NCBI RefSeq assembly: GCF_009677585.1
Contig: NZ_WKYV01000025.1
Location: forward strand, 1-64,000
DNA length: 64,000 bases
Direction of reading: 5' to 3'
Source of the DNA: Lactonifactor sp. BIOML-A5
GTDB lineage: Bacteria > Bacillota > Clostridia > Lachnospirales > Lachnospiraceae
Positions 37,465 to 45,698 of this stretch are shown one piece after another. How positions within the stretch are numbered: position 1 is the stretch's first letter; every line of letters starts with the position of its first letter. The notes under the pieces are model-generated. The model searched no databases, was not told the origin of the DNA, and was given only the letters and a program-made list of their open reading frames with translations. A program made the position numbers and the translations under genes.

Positions 37465-38388
37465 CTACTCCTCCCAAAGCTTCTCCGGATAAAGGCCCTT
37501 TGCTTTCATATTTTTAATAGCCTCTACCACTACCTCTTTATCTTCTTTATACGTAACTCCATACCATTTATCAGAGGATTTCAGTACCTCAACGGTTGCT
37601 TTTTTCTCTTCCAGAAGCTCTCCCACAACAGATGGAAGGAAGAATTCGGCTTTCATGGGATTCTCTTTCAGATTCTTTTCCAGGAATACTGGAAAACGTT
37701 CCTTTAACTCTTTTAACATACTTTGAGTAAATCCCCACATATTCATGGATACTGTACTTCCCTCCGGCAGCGGCACCCAGGTGGCCCCGTCATCTTCTGT
37801 ATAAGCAGCCTGACCGTCTCTCTTTTCAATTCTGGTGCGTTCCCGAATCCCAACCAAATATCCATGTTCGTCTGTCTCACATACCCCCCTGGCCACATGG
37901 CCATTCTCAGTAAGTGTATTTTCCAGAATATATCCCACCATGGTATAACGGTACTTATCATCATCTTCATGGGTGGAGAGATAGTCAAAAATAGCCTGGA
38001 ACGCATGCCGTCCATAGTAGTCATCCGCATTGATAACTGCAAAAGGTCCATCCACTGTATCTGCACAGGAAAGCACTGCATGGCCGGTTCCAAAAGGCTT
38101 CACCCTTCCTTCTGGGACCTGGTATCCGCCGGGAATATTCGTCAGTTCCTGATACACATAGGAAACCTCCATATACTTGCCCATTCTGTCCCCAATACTT
38201 TCCCTGAAGTCCGCCTCATTTTCTTTTTTTATAATAAAAACTACTTTGTCAAATCCTGCTTTTTTGGCATCATACAGGGAGAAGTCCATGATAATATGCC
38301 CCTGGGCGTCCACCGGATCGATCTGCTTTAATCCGCCGTACCGGCTTCCCATACCTGCTGCCATGATTACTAATACTGGTTTTTTCAT
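37465..38388 (-). CDS. NDP-sugar pyrophosphorylase (probable hexose/HexNAc-1-P uridylyltransferase)
   Basis: A 307-residue nucleotidyltransferase with LVIMAAGMGSRYGGLKQ (nucleotide-binding loop, about 6-22), a GTGHAVLSC segment and the metal aspartates in FAVINADDYYG. It lacks a hexapeptide acyltransferase domain, so it is not GlmU. Probably makes the UDP-sugar that GalE epimerises, from the sugar 1-phosphate made by the downstream kinase. The ATG at 38388 follows GGAGG. First gene of the three-gene unit. Confidence 0.78.
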   Translation of the reverse strand: MKKPVLVIMAAGMGSRYGGLKQIDPVDAQGHIIMDFSLYDAKKAGFDKVVFIIKKENEADFRESIGDRMGKYMEVSYVYQELTNIPGGYQVPEGRVKPFGTGHAVLSCADTVDGPFAVINADDYYGRHAFQAIFDYLSTHEDDDKYRYTMVGYILENTLTENGHVARGVCETDEHGYLVGIRERTRIEKRDGQAAYTEDDGATWVPLPEGSTVSMNMWGFTQSMLKELKERFPVFLEKNLKENPMKAEFFLPSVVGELLEEKKATVEVLKSSDKWYGVTYKEDKEVVVEAIKNMKAKGLYPEKLWEE

Positions 38389-38422
38389 ATGCTCCAACCT
38401 CCATTGATTCTGTTTCCTTTAT

Positions 38423-38451
38423 TGTATACCTGTTAGCTCCGGGACGTCCAA
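38423..38451 (-). promoter_or_regulatory. Likely promoter of the sugar-salvage operon
   Basis: Minus-strand TTGGAC (38446-38451), a 17-nt spacer and TATACA (38423-38428). The -10 box is imperfect. Confidence 0.4.
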
Positions 38452-38654
38452 GACAGGTGCGCTTCAGCGACTCTGCGGTCTTGCGCCGGCTTTTGAACAT
38501 CCTCTAGAGTTTATCACATTTAATAGGTACCACGCAACAAAAGCCCGCCCAAGACGCCGGCTGCCTTCCGCTGCATAAGATAGTATAATACGCTTAACGC
38601 AAAAATGCTTTATACGATATATTCACAAAATTGTACGATTGGTTCTCCTTTTAA

Positions 38655-38692
38655 TTGTCTTTTATAGTAAGATAGACTATACTTATACTATA
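38655..38692 (+). promoter_or_regulatory. AraC-gene promoter with inverted repeat
   Basis: TTGTCT (38655-38660), a 17-nt spacer and TATACT (38678-38683). An inverted repeat TATAGTAAG (38663-38671) / CTTATACTATA (38682-38692), with one bulge, overlaps the spacer and -10; it could be an autoregulatory site. Confidence 0.5.
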
Positions 38693-38715
38693 TTTAAAAC
38701 TATAGGGAGGTCTTT

Positions 38716-39612
38716 ATGCCATTCGAAGCACTTAATCTGAGGGAAGAGCTGTCTGTACACAATATAGTTACCATTCATTACTTTGAATATATGAATACTT
38801 TTGATTTTCCTGGAGAGTCCCATGACTTCTGGGAGCTTGTGTGTGTAGATAAAGGAGAAGTGATTATCACGGCAGATGAAATTCCCTATATTCTAAAGCG
38901 GGGGCAGATATTTTTCCATGCACCCAATCAGTTTCACTCCCTGAGAGCAAACGGCCGGACCGCACCCAATCTGGTGGTGATCTCCTTTCACTGCAAAGCC
39001 GCATGCATGGAATTTTTCAGGGACAGGGTAATGGATATTACGGAGACAGAACGGACACTGCTGGCCAGCATCATTTCCGAAGCCAGGAATTGTATCTGTC
39101 CGCCCTTTGACAACCCATATACGGAAAAAATGCAGCGTCTGGAGGATCCGGTATTCGGGGCCGAACAGTTGATCAAACTCTATATGGAACAGATGCTGCT
39201 TCTGATGATACGCCGGGGAGAGCAAAGTTCCCTCGGGGACGCCCATCCGGTAAAGTCTGTTACCCAGCACAATGAATCTATGCTCTATCAGAGAGTGGTC
39301 AATTACCTGGATGAACATATCCGGGAGCATATGACCATCGAAAAGATCTGCAAGGCAAACCTCATCGGAAGGTCCCAGCTCCAGAAACTTTTCCGGGAGC
39401 GGAACCACTGCGGGGTTATTTACTATTTTTCCTGCCGCAAAATCGAACTGGCCAAGGAGCTTATACGGGAAAACCATCACAACTTTACACAGATATCCGA
39501 TGATCTGGGGTATACCTCTGTACATTATTTTTCCAGACAGTTTAAAAAAATTGCCGGGATGACCCCTTCTGAATATGCATCCTCCATAAAAGGACTGGCA
39601 GAGCGCAGATGA
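38716..39612 (+). CDS. AraC family transcriptional regulator
   Basis: A 298-residue regulator with an N-terminal cupin-like sensor domain (HDFWELVCVDKGEV, HAPNQFHSL) and a C-terminal pair of helix-turn-helix motifs ending ISDDLGYTSVHYFSRQFKKIAGMTPSEY. The AraC domain fits a sugar-responsive activator. It is divergent from the NahK-like operon, which is the natural target candidate; this is inference from position. GGGAGG before the ATG. Confidence 0.88.
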   Translation: MPFEALNLREELSVHNIVTIHYFEYMNTFDFPGESHDFWELVCVDKGEVIITADEIPYILKRGQIFFHAPNQFHSLRANGRTAPNLVVISFHCKAACMEFFRDRVMDITETERTLLASIISEARNCICPPFDNPYTEKMQRLEDPVFGAEQLIKLYMEQMLLLMIRRGEQSSLGDAHPVKSVTQHNESMLYQRVVNYLDEHIREHMTIEKICKANLIGRSQLQKLFRERNHCGVIYYFSCRKIELAKELIRENHHNFTQISDDLGYTSVHYFSRQFKKIAGMTPSEYASSIKGLAERR

Positions 39613-39634
39613 GCTGTTTTATTATAATATTAAC

Positions 39635-39686
39635 AAAAAGACCTTGCATAATAACGGATTTCAGAGTTATTACGCAAAGTCTTTTT
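39635..39686 (+). terminator. Terminator after the AraC gene
   Basis: Stem AAAAAGAC..TTGC..TAATAAC pairs with GTTATTA..GCAA..GTCTTTTT around a 10-nt loop and ends in six T residues. It lies before the converging ABC permease gene. Confidence 0.85.
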
Positions 39687-39774
39687 TCATTATGCTTCTT
39701 TTACCTTCTTGTAAACAGTAATCGCCACGTCCGGACATACCGTTTAACATATCCCGCAGCTGTATTACAGCCTT

Positions 39775-40476
39775 TTATATCACATCTCTCTTATCGATAT
39801 CCCGGTAGGATACGTAGGCAATGGCCAGCCCTAGGATACACAATCCGGCAGGAACCATACTGATGGAAAACAGGGACAACTGCCCCTGATCCCCTCCGAA
39901 GGAAGAGTTCACCAGACAATTGATCACCACCCCCGCTACAATCGTAGCCGTCACTGACTTCCTGCGCATTCCAAAATAGAGGGGAATCATGCTAAGTCCC
40001 GCAGTTGCTCCGGCACTGAACACTGCACCCGAAAGCCTTCCCATTATCTGCATCAGCGTGATGGGCTCTGTAACAATAGTAATCCAGCGATTTGCAAGAA
40101 ACATCCCTATGCCAAAAATAATTTCAGATAGCAGTATAGTTATAAAGGTAAATCCGAAAACAATACAGAGCTTGCATCCCATTATTCTCTTTCTGGATAT
40201 AGGGTAAGAGAAAAGGTTCTGAATCGTACCCTCCTTATATTCCCCAATCACAACATTTCCCAGCATTACGCCGCCGAAAATGCCATAAGAAATCCGGCAG
40301 AGAATTTCTCCGAAGGCCAGCATCTGGGAAGCATTGTCAAACATCCTCTCTCCCTCGTCAATAATGGAGCCTGTCAGGATAGTAAAAGCCAGTATAGACG
40401 CTGCAATAATCACAAACGCTCTCACAATACTGCTTACTTTTATTTTAGCAAATTCCAGTTTCATTAATTTAAGCAT
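39775..40476 (-). CDS. ABC transporter permease (bacitracin/lantibiotic-export type)
   Basis: A 233-residue membrane protein with about six TM helices, of the ABC-2 permease type seen in small peptide-antibiotic resistance exporters. The segment IGEYKEGTIQNLFSYPISRKRIMGCKL is typical of this family. It overlaps the ATPase gene by 8 nt. Confidence 0.8.
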   Translation of the reverse strand: MLKLMKLEFAKIKVSSIVRAFVIIAASILAFTILTGSIIDEGERMFDNASQMLAFGEILCRISYGIFGGVMLGNVVIGEYKEGTIQNLFSYPISRKRIMGCKLCIVFGFTFITILLSEIIFGIGMFLANRWITIVTEPITLMQIMGRLSGAVFSAGATAGLSMIPLYFGMRRKSVTATIVAGVVINCLVNSSFGGDQGQLSLFSISMVPAGLCILGLAIAYVSYRDIDKRDVI

Positions 40477-41389
40477 GTTCTCCCCCTCCTATCACAGTGT
40501 CCATAAAATAATCCTCCAGGGAATCATTTTTACATGACATGTTGAGAATTCCAATGTTTTCCTGCACCAAAGCCCTGGTGATCAGCGTCTGGTCCTCTAT
40601 CCCATAAACTCTGAGGCCGGACGGAGAGATCACTCTGAAGTTCAGCTCAGGGAATCTGTGATCCAGTACAGTAGCTGCCTTCTGCACATCATCCAACTCC
40701 AGCTCTATATACTGTACGGCATCTTTTCTGATCTCCTTCATAGATACCTCCCTGAGCAGACGTCCTTTGTCAAGCACCCCTATCTCATCCGCAATCTGTT
40801 CAATCTCTGTAATAATATGACTGGAGATTAATATGGTTGCGCCGCAGTTGTCCCGCAGGCTCACCAGCAGTTCTCTCATCTGACGGATTCCCATAGGATC
40901 CAGACCATTAATCGGCTCATCAAGAATAAGCAGGCGGGGGCGTGTAACGATTGCCCTGGCAATCCCCAGCCGCTGCTTCATACCCAGAGAAAACTCCGAT
41001 ACCACTTTATTCCGGCAAGAGGACAGCCCCACCATCTCCAGCGTCTCCTCCATTTTTTTCTGATCATAATACCCCATATATGCACAGTGGAGCTTCATAT
41101 TCTCCCAGGCAGACAGCCTGCTGTAGAAGACTGGTGTCTCTATGATACTGCCAATCTGTCTGAGATAAGCGACGGACTGATTTTGCACTGGTTCCTGAAA
41201 GACATGGATATTACCCATAGTAGGTTTTACCAGGTTCAAAATCATCTTCATAATAGTGGTTTTGCCGGCTCCATTAGGACCCAGAAAACCGTATATTTCT
41301 CCCTCCTGTACATGCATGGATACATTGCTCACTACTTCTGCATCCCTATACTGTTTTGTCACACCTTCTAATACAATTATATCTGACAT
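40469..41389 (-). CDS. ABC transporter ATP-binding protein (BcrA-like)
   Basis: A 306-residue ATPase with Walker A GPNGAGKT (37-44), signature FSLGMKQRLGIARA and Walker B LLILDEPINGLD. The C-terminal extension of about 80 residues is typical of bacitracin/lantibiotic self-resistance ATPases. Pairs with the downstream permease; upstream lies a two-component system, the usual controller of such exporters. Confidence 0.88.
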   Translation of the reverse strand: MSDIIVLEGVTKQYRDAEVVSNVSMHVQEGEIYGFLGPNGAGKTTIMKMILNLVKPTMGNIHVFQEPVQNQSVAYLRQIGSIIETPVFYSRLSAWENMKLHCAYMGYYDQKKMEETLEMVGLSSCRNKVVSEFSLGMKQRLGIARAIVTRPRLLILDEPINGLDPMGIRQMRELLVSLRDNCGATILISSHIITEIEQIADEIGVLDKGRLLREVSMKEIRKDAVQYIELELDDVQKAATVLDHRFPELNFRVISPSGLRVYGIEDQTLITRALVQENIGILNMSCKNDSLEDYFMDTVIGGGEHA

Positions 41390-41467
41390 AGCAGCTCCCT
41401 CTTTTTTCTTATTTACTTATCTGAGGACTATTATAACGTACAGGAAATTCTATATATAACAAATTCC

Positions 41468-42439
41468 TTACATTTTTCTGTTAGGAATCTTACAATTCCC
41501 ATCCCCCCGCTCCAGGGGAAATTCCACTGTAAAGATAGTTTTCACAAAGGGTCTGCTCTCCAGACGGATTCGGCCCATCATGGCCTCTGTGAGACGTTTG
41601 GTAATGGTAAGTCCCAGACCGCTTCCGTGATATTTTTTATTTCTGGAGTCTTCCAGTGTAACCAGGCGCTCAAAAACCTGGTTCTGATTCTCTTCCACAA
41701 TCCCCTTTCCTTTGTCGGAAACTTCAATCAAAACAAAGCCGTGACTCTCTCTCACGCAAAGACCGAGGTAGCCGCCGTCGGCCCCATACTTCATGGCATT
41801 TTGAAGCAGATTATTTAAGATTCGCTGCAGGGCCTGCTTATCCCCCTCTATATAAAGCGGAGCCTCCGGGATTTGGATGTCGGTCCGGAAACCGGGCCGG
41901 TTCAGCGAATCATAATAATTAATAATCTCATTTCTGCAGATTTCACAGATATCCAGCCGGATGTGTTCCAGGGCAATGTCCCCCGCCTCCAGCTTTGCCA
42001 GGTCAAAAAACTCATTGATCATGTACAGCACATCCTTCGTTTTTCGGTGGATTTTTTCTATTTTTTCATAGGTCCCCGACTCCATGTTCTCCCGACTGCT
42101 CAGTATCATCTCTGAATATCCGTAGATAACAGTGAGCGGGGTCTTGAGATCATGGGAGATATTCGCCAGCATCTTCCTGCTTTGCTCTTCATATTGTCTC
42201 TGCATCTGTTCCAGATCTGACAGATGCTCCAAAAACAGGTTGACTTGGATCAAAAGTTCCTGGATCGCTTTTTCATCAGAAAAAAGCAGGATTTGCTCCT
42301 GCTTTGCATTGCTCCCGTATTCTGCCAGCTCTCTGGTGAGGGTCCTAAGCTGCTCTGTCTGGTTTCTGTATCTGCTCTGGGCCCTAAGCCACAGAACTCC
42401 CAAAAACAGAGCTGCCATAATCAGAAGTATAACTGCCAT
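41468..42439 (-). CDS. Sensor histidine kinase
   Basis: A 323-residue kinase with a single N-terminal TM segment (about 2-18) and almost no extracytoplasmic loop, then a linker, HisKA with H96 in NISHDLKTPL, and an ATPase domain with NLLQNAMKYG and GLGLTITK. The lack of an external sensor domain resembles kinases that sense through a partner ABC transporter. Twelve nt after the response regulator gene. Confidence 0.9.
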   Translation of the reverse strand: MAVILLIMAALFLGVLWLRAQSRYRNQTEQLRTLTRELAEYGSNAKQEQILLFSDEKAIQELLIQVNLFLEHLSDLEQMQRQYEEQSRKMLANISHDLKTPLTVIYGYSEMILSSRENMESGTYEKIEKIHRKTKDVLYMINEFFDLAKLEAGDIALEHIRLDICEICRNEIINYYDSLNRPGFRTDIQIPEAPLYIEGDKQALQRILNNLLQNAMKYGADGGYLGLCVRESHGFVLIEVSDKGKGIVEENQNQVFERLVTLEDSRNKKYHGSGLGLTITKRLTEAMMGRIRLESRPFVKTIFTVEFPLERGDGNCKIPNRKM

Positions 42440-42450
42440 ACGTATTCTCC

Positions 42451-43149
42451 TTACTCACTTTCCAGTTTGTACCCAATCCCCCATACCGTTTTAATGTACC
42501 GGGGCTGGGAAGGATTGTCTTCTATTTTTTCTCTAAGACGGCGAATGGTCACATTGATTACATTCTCATCGTTCAGGAATTCATCATCCCATATCTCCTG
42601 ATAGAGCTGTACCTTGGTGTATACTTTACTTGGATGGAGGGCAAACAGCTTCAGAAGTTCATACTCTTTAGCCGTAAGCTTCAGCAGCCTTCCGCCTTTG
42701 GACGCCGTCAGATTTTCCGTATCAATCAACAGTTCCCCCAGGCGGATAATTCCTTTGTCACTGCTCTCCTTCTCCTGATATTCTTTATTTCGTCTCAGAC
42801 AAGCTTTCACCCTTGCCTGGAGTTCCACCACGGAAAAAGGCTTGGTGATATAGTCATCAGCCCCATATTCCAGGCCCAGCACTTTTTCATATTCTTCATT
42901 TCTGGCGGAAAGGATCAGTACTGGCACTGTACTTACTGCCCGTATTTTTTTCAGTACCGTCAGTCCGTCTACCCTGGGAAGCATCAGATCCAGCACAAGC
43001 AAATCATACCCGGCGTTCTCAGAAAAAAGGTCCAGTGCTTCCTGCCCGTCTGCAGCTGAGGATGTGGTATAACCCGGCAGAGCCAGCGCTTCCTCCAGCA
43101 TCTCCCTTATGTCTCCGTCGTCCTCTACAATTAAAATTGATCGATTCAT
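42451..43149 (-). CDS. OmpR/PhoB family response regulator
   Basis: A 232-residue regulator. The receiver domain has the phospho-acceptor D54 in LLVLDLMLP and acidic pocket ED at 10-11; the lysine is in YITKPFS. The C-terminal winged helix has RRLREKIEDNPSQPRYIKTVWGIGY. Expected to control the adjacent ABC exporter. Confidence 0.93.
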   Translation of the reverse strand: MNRSILIVEDDGDIREMLEEALALPGYTTSSAADGQEALDLFSENAGYDLLVLDLMLPRVDGLTVLKKIRAVSTVPVLILSARNEEYEKVLGLEYGADDYITKPFSVVELQARVKACLRRNKEYQEKESSDKGIIRLGELLIDTENLTASKGGRLLKLTAKEYELLKLFALHPSKVYTKVQLYQEIWDDEFLNDENVINVTIRRLREKIEDNPSQPRYIKTVWGIGYKLESE

Positions 43150-43220
43150 AGATTCCCCTCCGTGTCTCCTGCATTCCTCCCTATCTTAACACAGATTTGG
43201 AAAATAATCACCACGGTTAT

Positions 43221-45236
43221 CTATTCCAGATAAATCGTCACCGGTCCCTCTGCGCCGCCTATCACGGAGATGTCCTCTGCCTGGAGCAGTTCCAGCAGTT
43301 CCTGCACCCTTTTTGCTGAGCTTCCGTACTCTTTAATGCTGCTCCCATCTTCCAAAAAAGGAAGACTGCTTTCATCCCAGTACCTTGTCATCAGAGTTTC
43401 CTCCCCGGCATCTTTTAAGGGATACTGCCACTGTACCTCATCCAGATTATCTGTCAGGGCCAGCAACAAGGCCGAGGCTCTCATCATAGTCCTCTCCAGT
43501 TTACGGTCATCAGACAGCGGGTCCTCATAGACCACCCGAAGGACATAGGGTCTTCCACTTGTCTCCAGTTCCGTAGTGTAGACTGCCTTGGGCATATATC
43601 CATTGCCGGAGAGAATGCCTAACAGCTTCCCATTGGCGGAAGCATCTCCCAGATAGGGATGTCTGGCCTCAAACAGTGCATTTGCCTGCCGTGAGATCGC
43701 AAGACCGGCCATTAATTCTTCCTGATCTTTCTCTGAAAAAATGATCCGGTACAGAATGGCTAGGTCATTCTCACCTACTGCCCAGGGATTCTCCATAAAG
43801 TCTTTGCAGGAGTACCCATGAAGAATGCCCTCCGACGCATTCACAGCTGTCAGCACCAGATCCTGCTCCGGTTCAAATGATACTTTACGAAAGGCTTTGT
43901 CTGCCTCTTTCGAAGCTTCCAGCACAGAGAGACTGATTCCCCTGCAGGTATTCCCGGGCAATTCACTGACCAACTCATAACCTGCATCTTCCGATGAAAA
44001 CTGCAGATTCAGGTGTGCAGCGCTGTATCCTCCCTTTGGACTGCGCTCCACCCAAAAACCGGTTGTGCCGGTTCCCCCAAAAGGAATCCCCCCCTCCCCT
44101 ACTCCTTTGCAGACCTTCACTTCTCTCTGTTGTAAACTGCCGTTATGATACACTTCTGTATAGAGGGCAAAGGATCTGATTTTTTTCTGCAGACGGTAAG
44201 AAAATGAGGAAGACTCCCCGGGCATACTTTCCGATACAGACGGCTGCAGATTCTGAAACTGTATATAATTCTTCTTCCCTGTTCCATTGGTCCCGCAGAT
44301 TACCAGCAGAACAGCGCACAGGCATACAAGGCCTGCTGTGCTCCATACTCCCAGTCTCCGGAATCTGAGAATGTTTTTTATTCTGCCTTTCGTTTGGCTC
44401 TCCCCAAAGGATAGTGGCCGAGGCACAGAGAACCTTCGCCCTGCGGCAAAGCACAGCAAAGCCATACTGTAGTCTGCTTTGGCATTCTCTCCCAGATGCC
44501 TGATCACCCATTCGTCACAGCTCATCTCCATATCCCTCTCCATACAGTAATAGGCGGCCCAGACCAGTGGATGAAACCAGTAAACTGCCAGAAGAACAAA
44601 TGCAAATAATTTAACCAGATAATCCCTTCGCCTGATATGATACTGTTCGTGGAGCAGAATAACCTCCATCTGCTCCTCGGGAAGCCGAAAGGGAACATAG
44701 ATTTTAGGAGACATCAGCCCCATGACAAAGGGCGAGGCAATCTCATCACACTCGTAAATATTCTCCCGCATAAGGACAGCTCTGGATATCTTCTTCTGTA
44801 CTCTGAAATATGCGATCCCCCCATAGAGCAAAAGCAGCACTACCCCTGCTATCCATATTCCGGAACCAATCTGTCCCAGAGACAGGTTTCCCCGCACTCG
44901 TAACACATCCCCGGCGGTGCTGCCCGTTCCGGTAAGATTGTCCACCCCACGCACAACCTCCGCTGTACCTCTTGCCGCTGCATTCTGAGGAATCCTGGTG
45001 ATAAGCCCGCTGTCATTCAAGCTCTCCCCCTGTTCAAAGACTGAGAGATTAAAAAGACTCAGCCAGGAAGACAAGGATACCGGGCAGATCAGCCGGAAGG
45101 CCGCCGCACTCCAAAGACAGTAGGAATAAATCTTGGGCGCCTTTCTTAGGAAACACCGGATCACAAGCACAGCCAGAATCACGCATCCCCCCATGGCACC
45201 CAGATCCAGGATCCTGAAAAATAATCTTTCTGCCAT
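43221..45236 (-). CDS. BlaR1-like M56 membrane metallopeptidase with DUF4825-like tail
   Basis: A 671-residue protein. The N-terminal membrane part has several TM helices and the M56 zinc motif HEQYH (196-200), with the DEMSCDE-like third ligand region (MEMSCDEWVI). A TM helix near 305-325 leads to an external domain. The external part is not a penicillin-binding domain; its end resembles DUF4825 (HPYLGDASANGKLLGIL...). It probably transmits an external signal by cleaving the BlaI-like repressor encoded 3 nt upstream. Confidence 0.82.
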   Translation of the reverse strand: MAERLFFRILDLGAMGGCVILAVLVIRCFLRKAPKIYSYCLWSAAAFRLICPVSLSSWLSLFNLSVFEQGESLNDSGLITRIPQNAAARGTAEVVRGVDNLTGTGSTAGDVLRVRGNLSLGQIGSGIWIAGVVLLLLYGGIAYFRVQKKISRAVLMRENIYECDEIASPFVMGLMSPKIYVPFRLPEEQMEVILLHEQYHIRRRDYLVKLFAFVLLAVYWFHPLVWAAYYCMERDMEMSCDEWVIRHLGENAKADYSMALLCFAAGRRFSVPRPLSFGESQTKGRIKNILRFRRLGVWSTAGLVCLCAVLLVICGTNGTGKKNYIQFQNLQPSVSESMPGESSSFSYRLQKKIRSFALYTEVYHNGSLQQREVKVCKGVGEGGIPFGGTGTTGFWVERSPKGGYSAAHLNLQFSSEDAGYELVSELPGNTCRGISLSVLEASKEADKAFRKVSFEPEQDLVLTAVNASEGILHGYSCKDFMENPWAVGENDLAILYRIIFSEKDQEELMAGLAISRQANALFEARHPYLGDASANGKLLGILSGNGYMPKAVYTTELETSGRPYVLRVVYEDPLSDDRKLERTMMRASALLLALTDNLDEVQWQYPLKDAGEETLMTRYWDESSLPFLEDGSSIKEYGSSAKRVQELLELLQAEDISVIGGAEGPVTIYLE

Positions 45237-45239
45237 ACG

Positions 45240-45602
45240 TTACACCTCCCTGTGGGAATCAATCAACTTCTTTAGCTCTTCCGCCTCCTGTTCCGATATC
45301 TTTTTGTCTCCCAGAAATGCGGTGAGAAAGGATGGGAGCGAGCCGTTAAACGTACGCTCTACAAAATAATCGCTCTCCTTTGCCTGCACTTTTTCTCTGG
45401 GAATCAGGACAGAGACCACAGCATCCACATTCTGTATGTACCCCTTTTCACAGAGCTTCCTGATTGAAGTGTAAGTGGTTGACTTTTTCCATCCCAGAGT
45501 TTCGCGGCACAGCTGCACCAGTCTCCCGGATCCCACCGGCGCATGTTCCCACACAACCATCATAAAACGGTAATCGCTGTCACAGAGTTTGTAATATTCC
45601 AT
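45240..45602 (-). CDS. blaI: BlaI/MecI family repressor
   Basis: A 120-residue winged-helix repressor of the BlaI/MecI type: the DNA-binding domain includes VVWEHAPVGSGRLVQL and WKKSTTYTSIRKLCEKGYI; the C terminus dimerises. It is cotranscribed with the BlaR1-like gene, whose GGGAGG site lies in its last codons. A large palindrome overlaps its promoter and is the probable operator. Confidence 0.9.
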   Translation of the reverse strand: MEYYKLCDSDYRFMMVVWEHAPVGSGRLVQLCRETLGWKKSTTYTSIRKLCEKGYIQNVDAVVSVLIPREKVQAKESDYFVERTFNGSLPSFLTAFLGDKKISEQEAEELKKLIDSHREV

Positions 45603-45630
45603 GCAATTTCCTCCTCTATCTTTTAAATCA

Positions 45631-45683
45631 TATAAGGTCGGTTGTTATAGACCTAATTTAAGTCTATAACAACCGACCTTATA
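45631..45683 (-). promoter_or_regulatory. Palindromic operator/promoter of blaI-blaR1
   Basis: Two perfectly complementary 22-bp arms (45631-45652 and 45662-45683) flank a 9-bp centre. Within it the minus strand reads TTGTTA, a 17-nt spacer and TATAAC, a promoter. Arms contain GGTCGGTTGTTATAGAC. There is no T run, so it is not the pepP terminator. The layout suits two repressor dimers on an overlapping promoter. Confidence 0.7.
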
Positions 45684-45698
45684 AAACAAGCATTATTT

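Larger units (their letters stand above)
38398..38715. other. Divergent control region between sugar operon and AraC regulator
   Basis: About 318 bp without a gene. The left part has the likely promoter of the minus-strand sugar operon, the right part the promoter of the plus-strand regulator with an imperfect inverted repeat. The middle is unremarkable. Confidence 0.6.

Noticed and set aside
37465..38388. GlmU or GalU
   Set aside because: There is no hexapeptide domain as in GlmU, and the context with a 1-kinase and GalE suggests a salvage uridylyltransferase; exact substrate is left open.
45631..45683. Terminator for pepP
   Set aside because: The palindrome has no T run on either strand and contains promoter elements of blaI.
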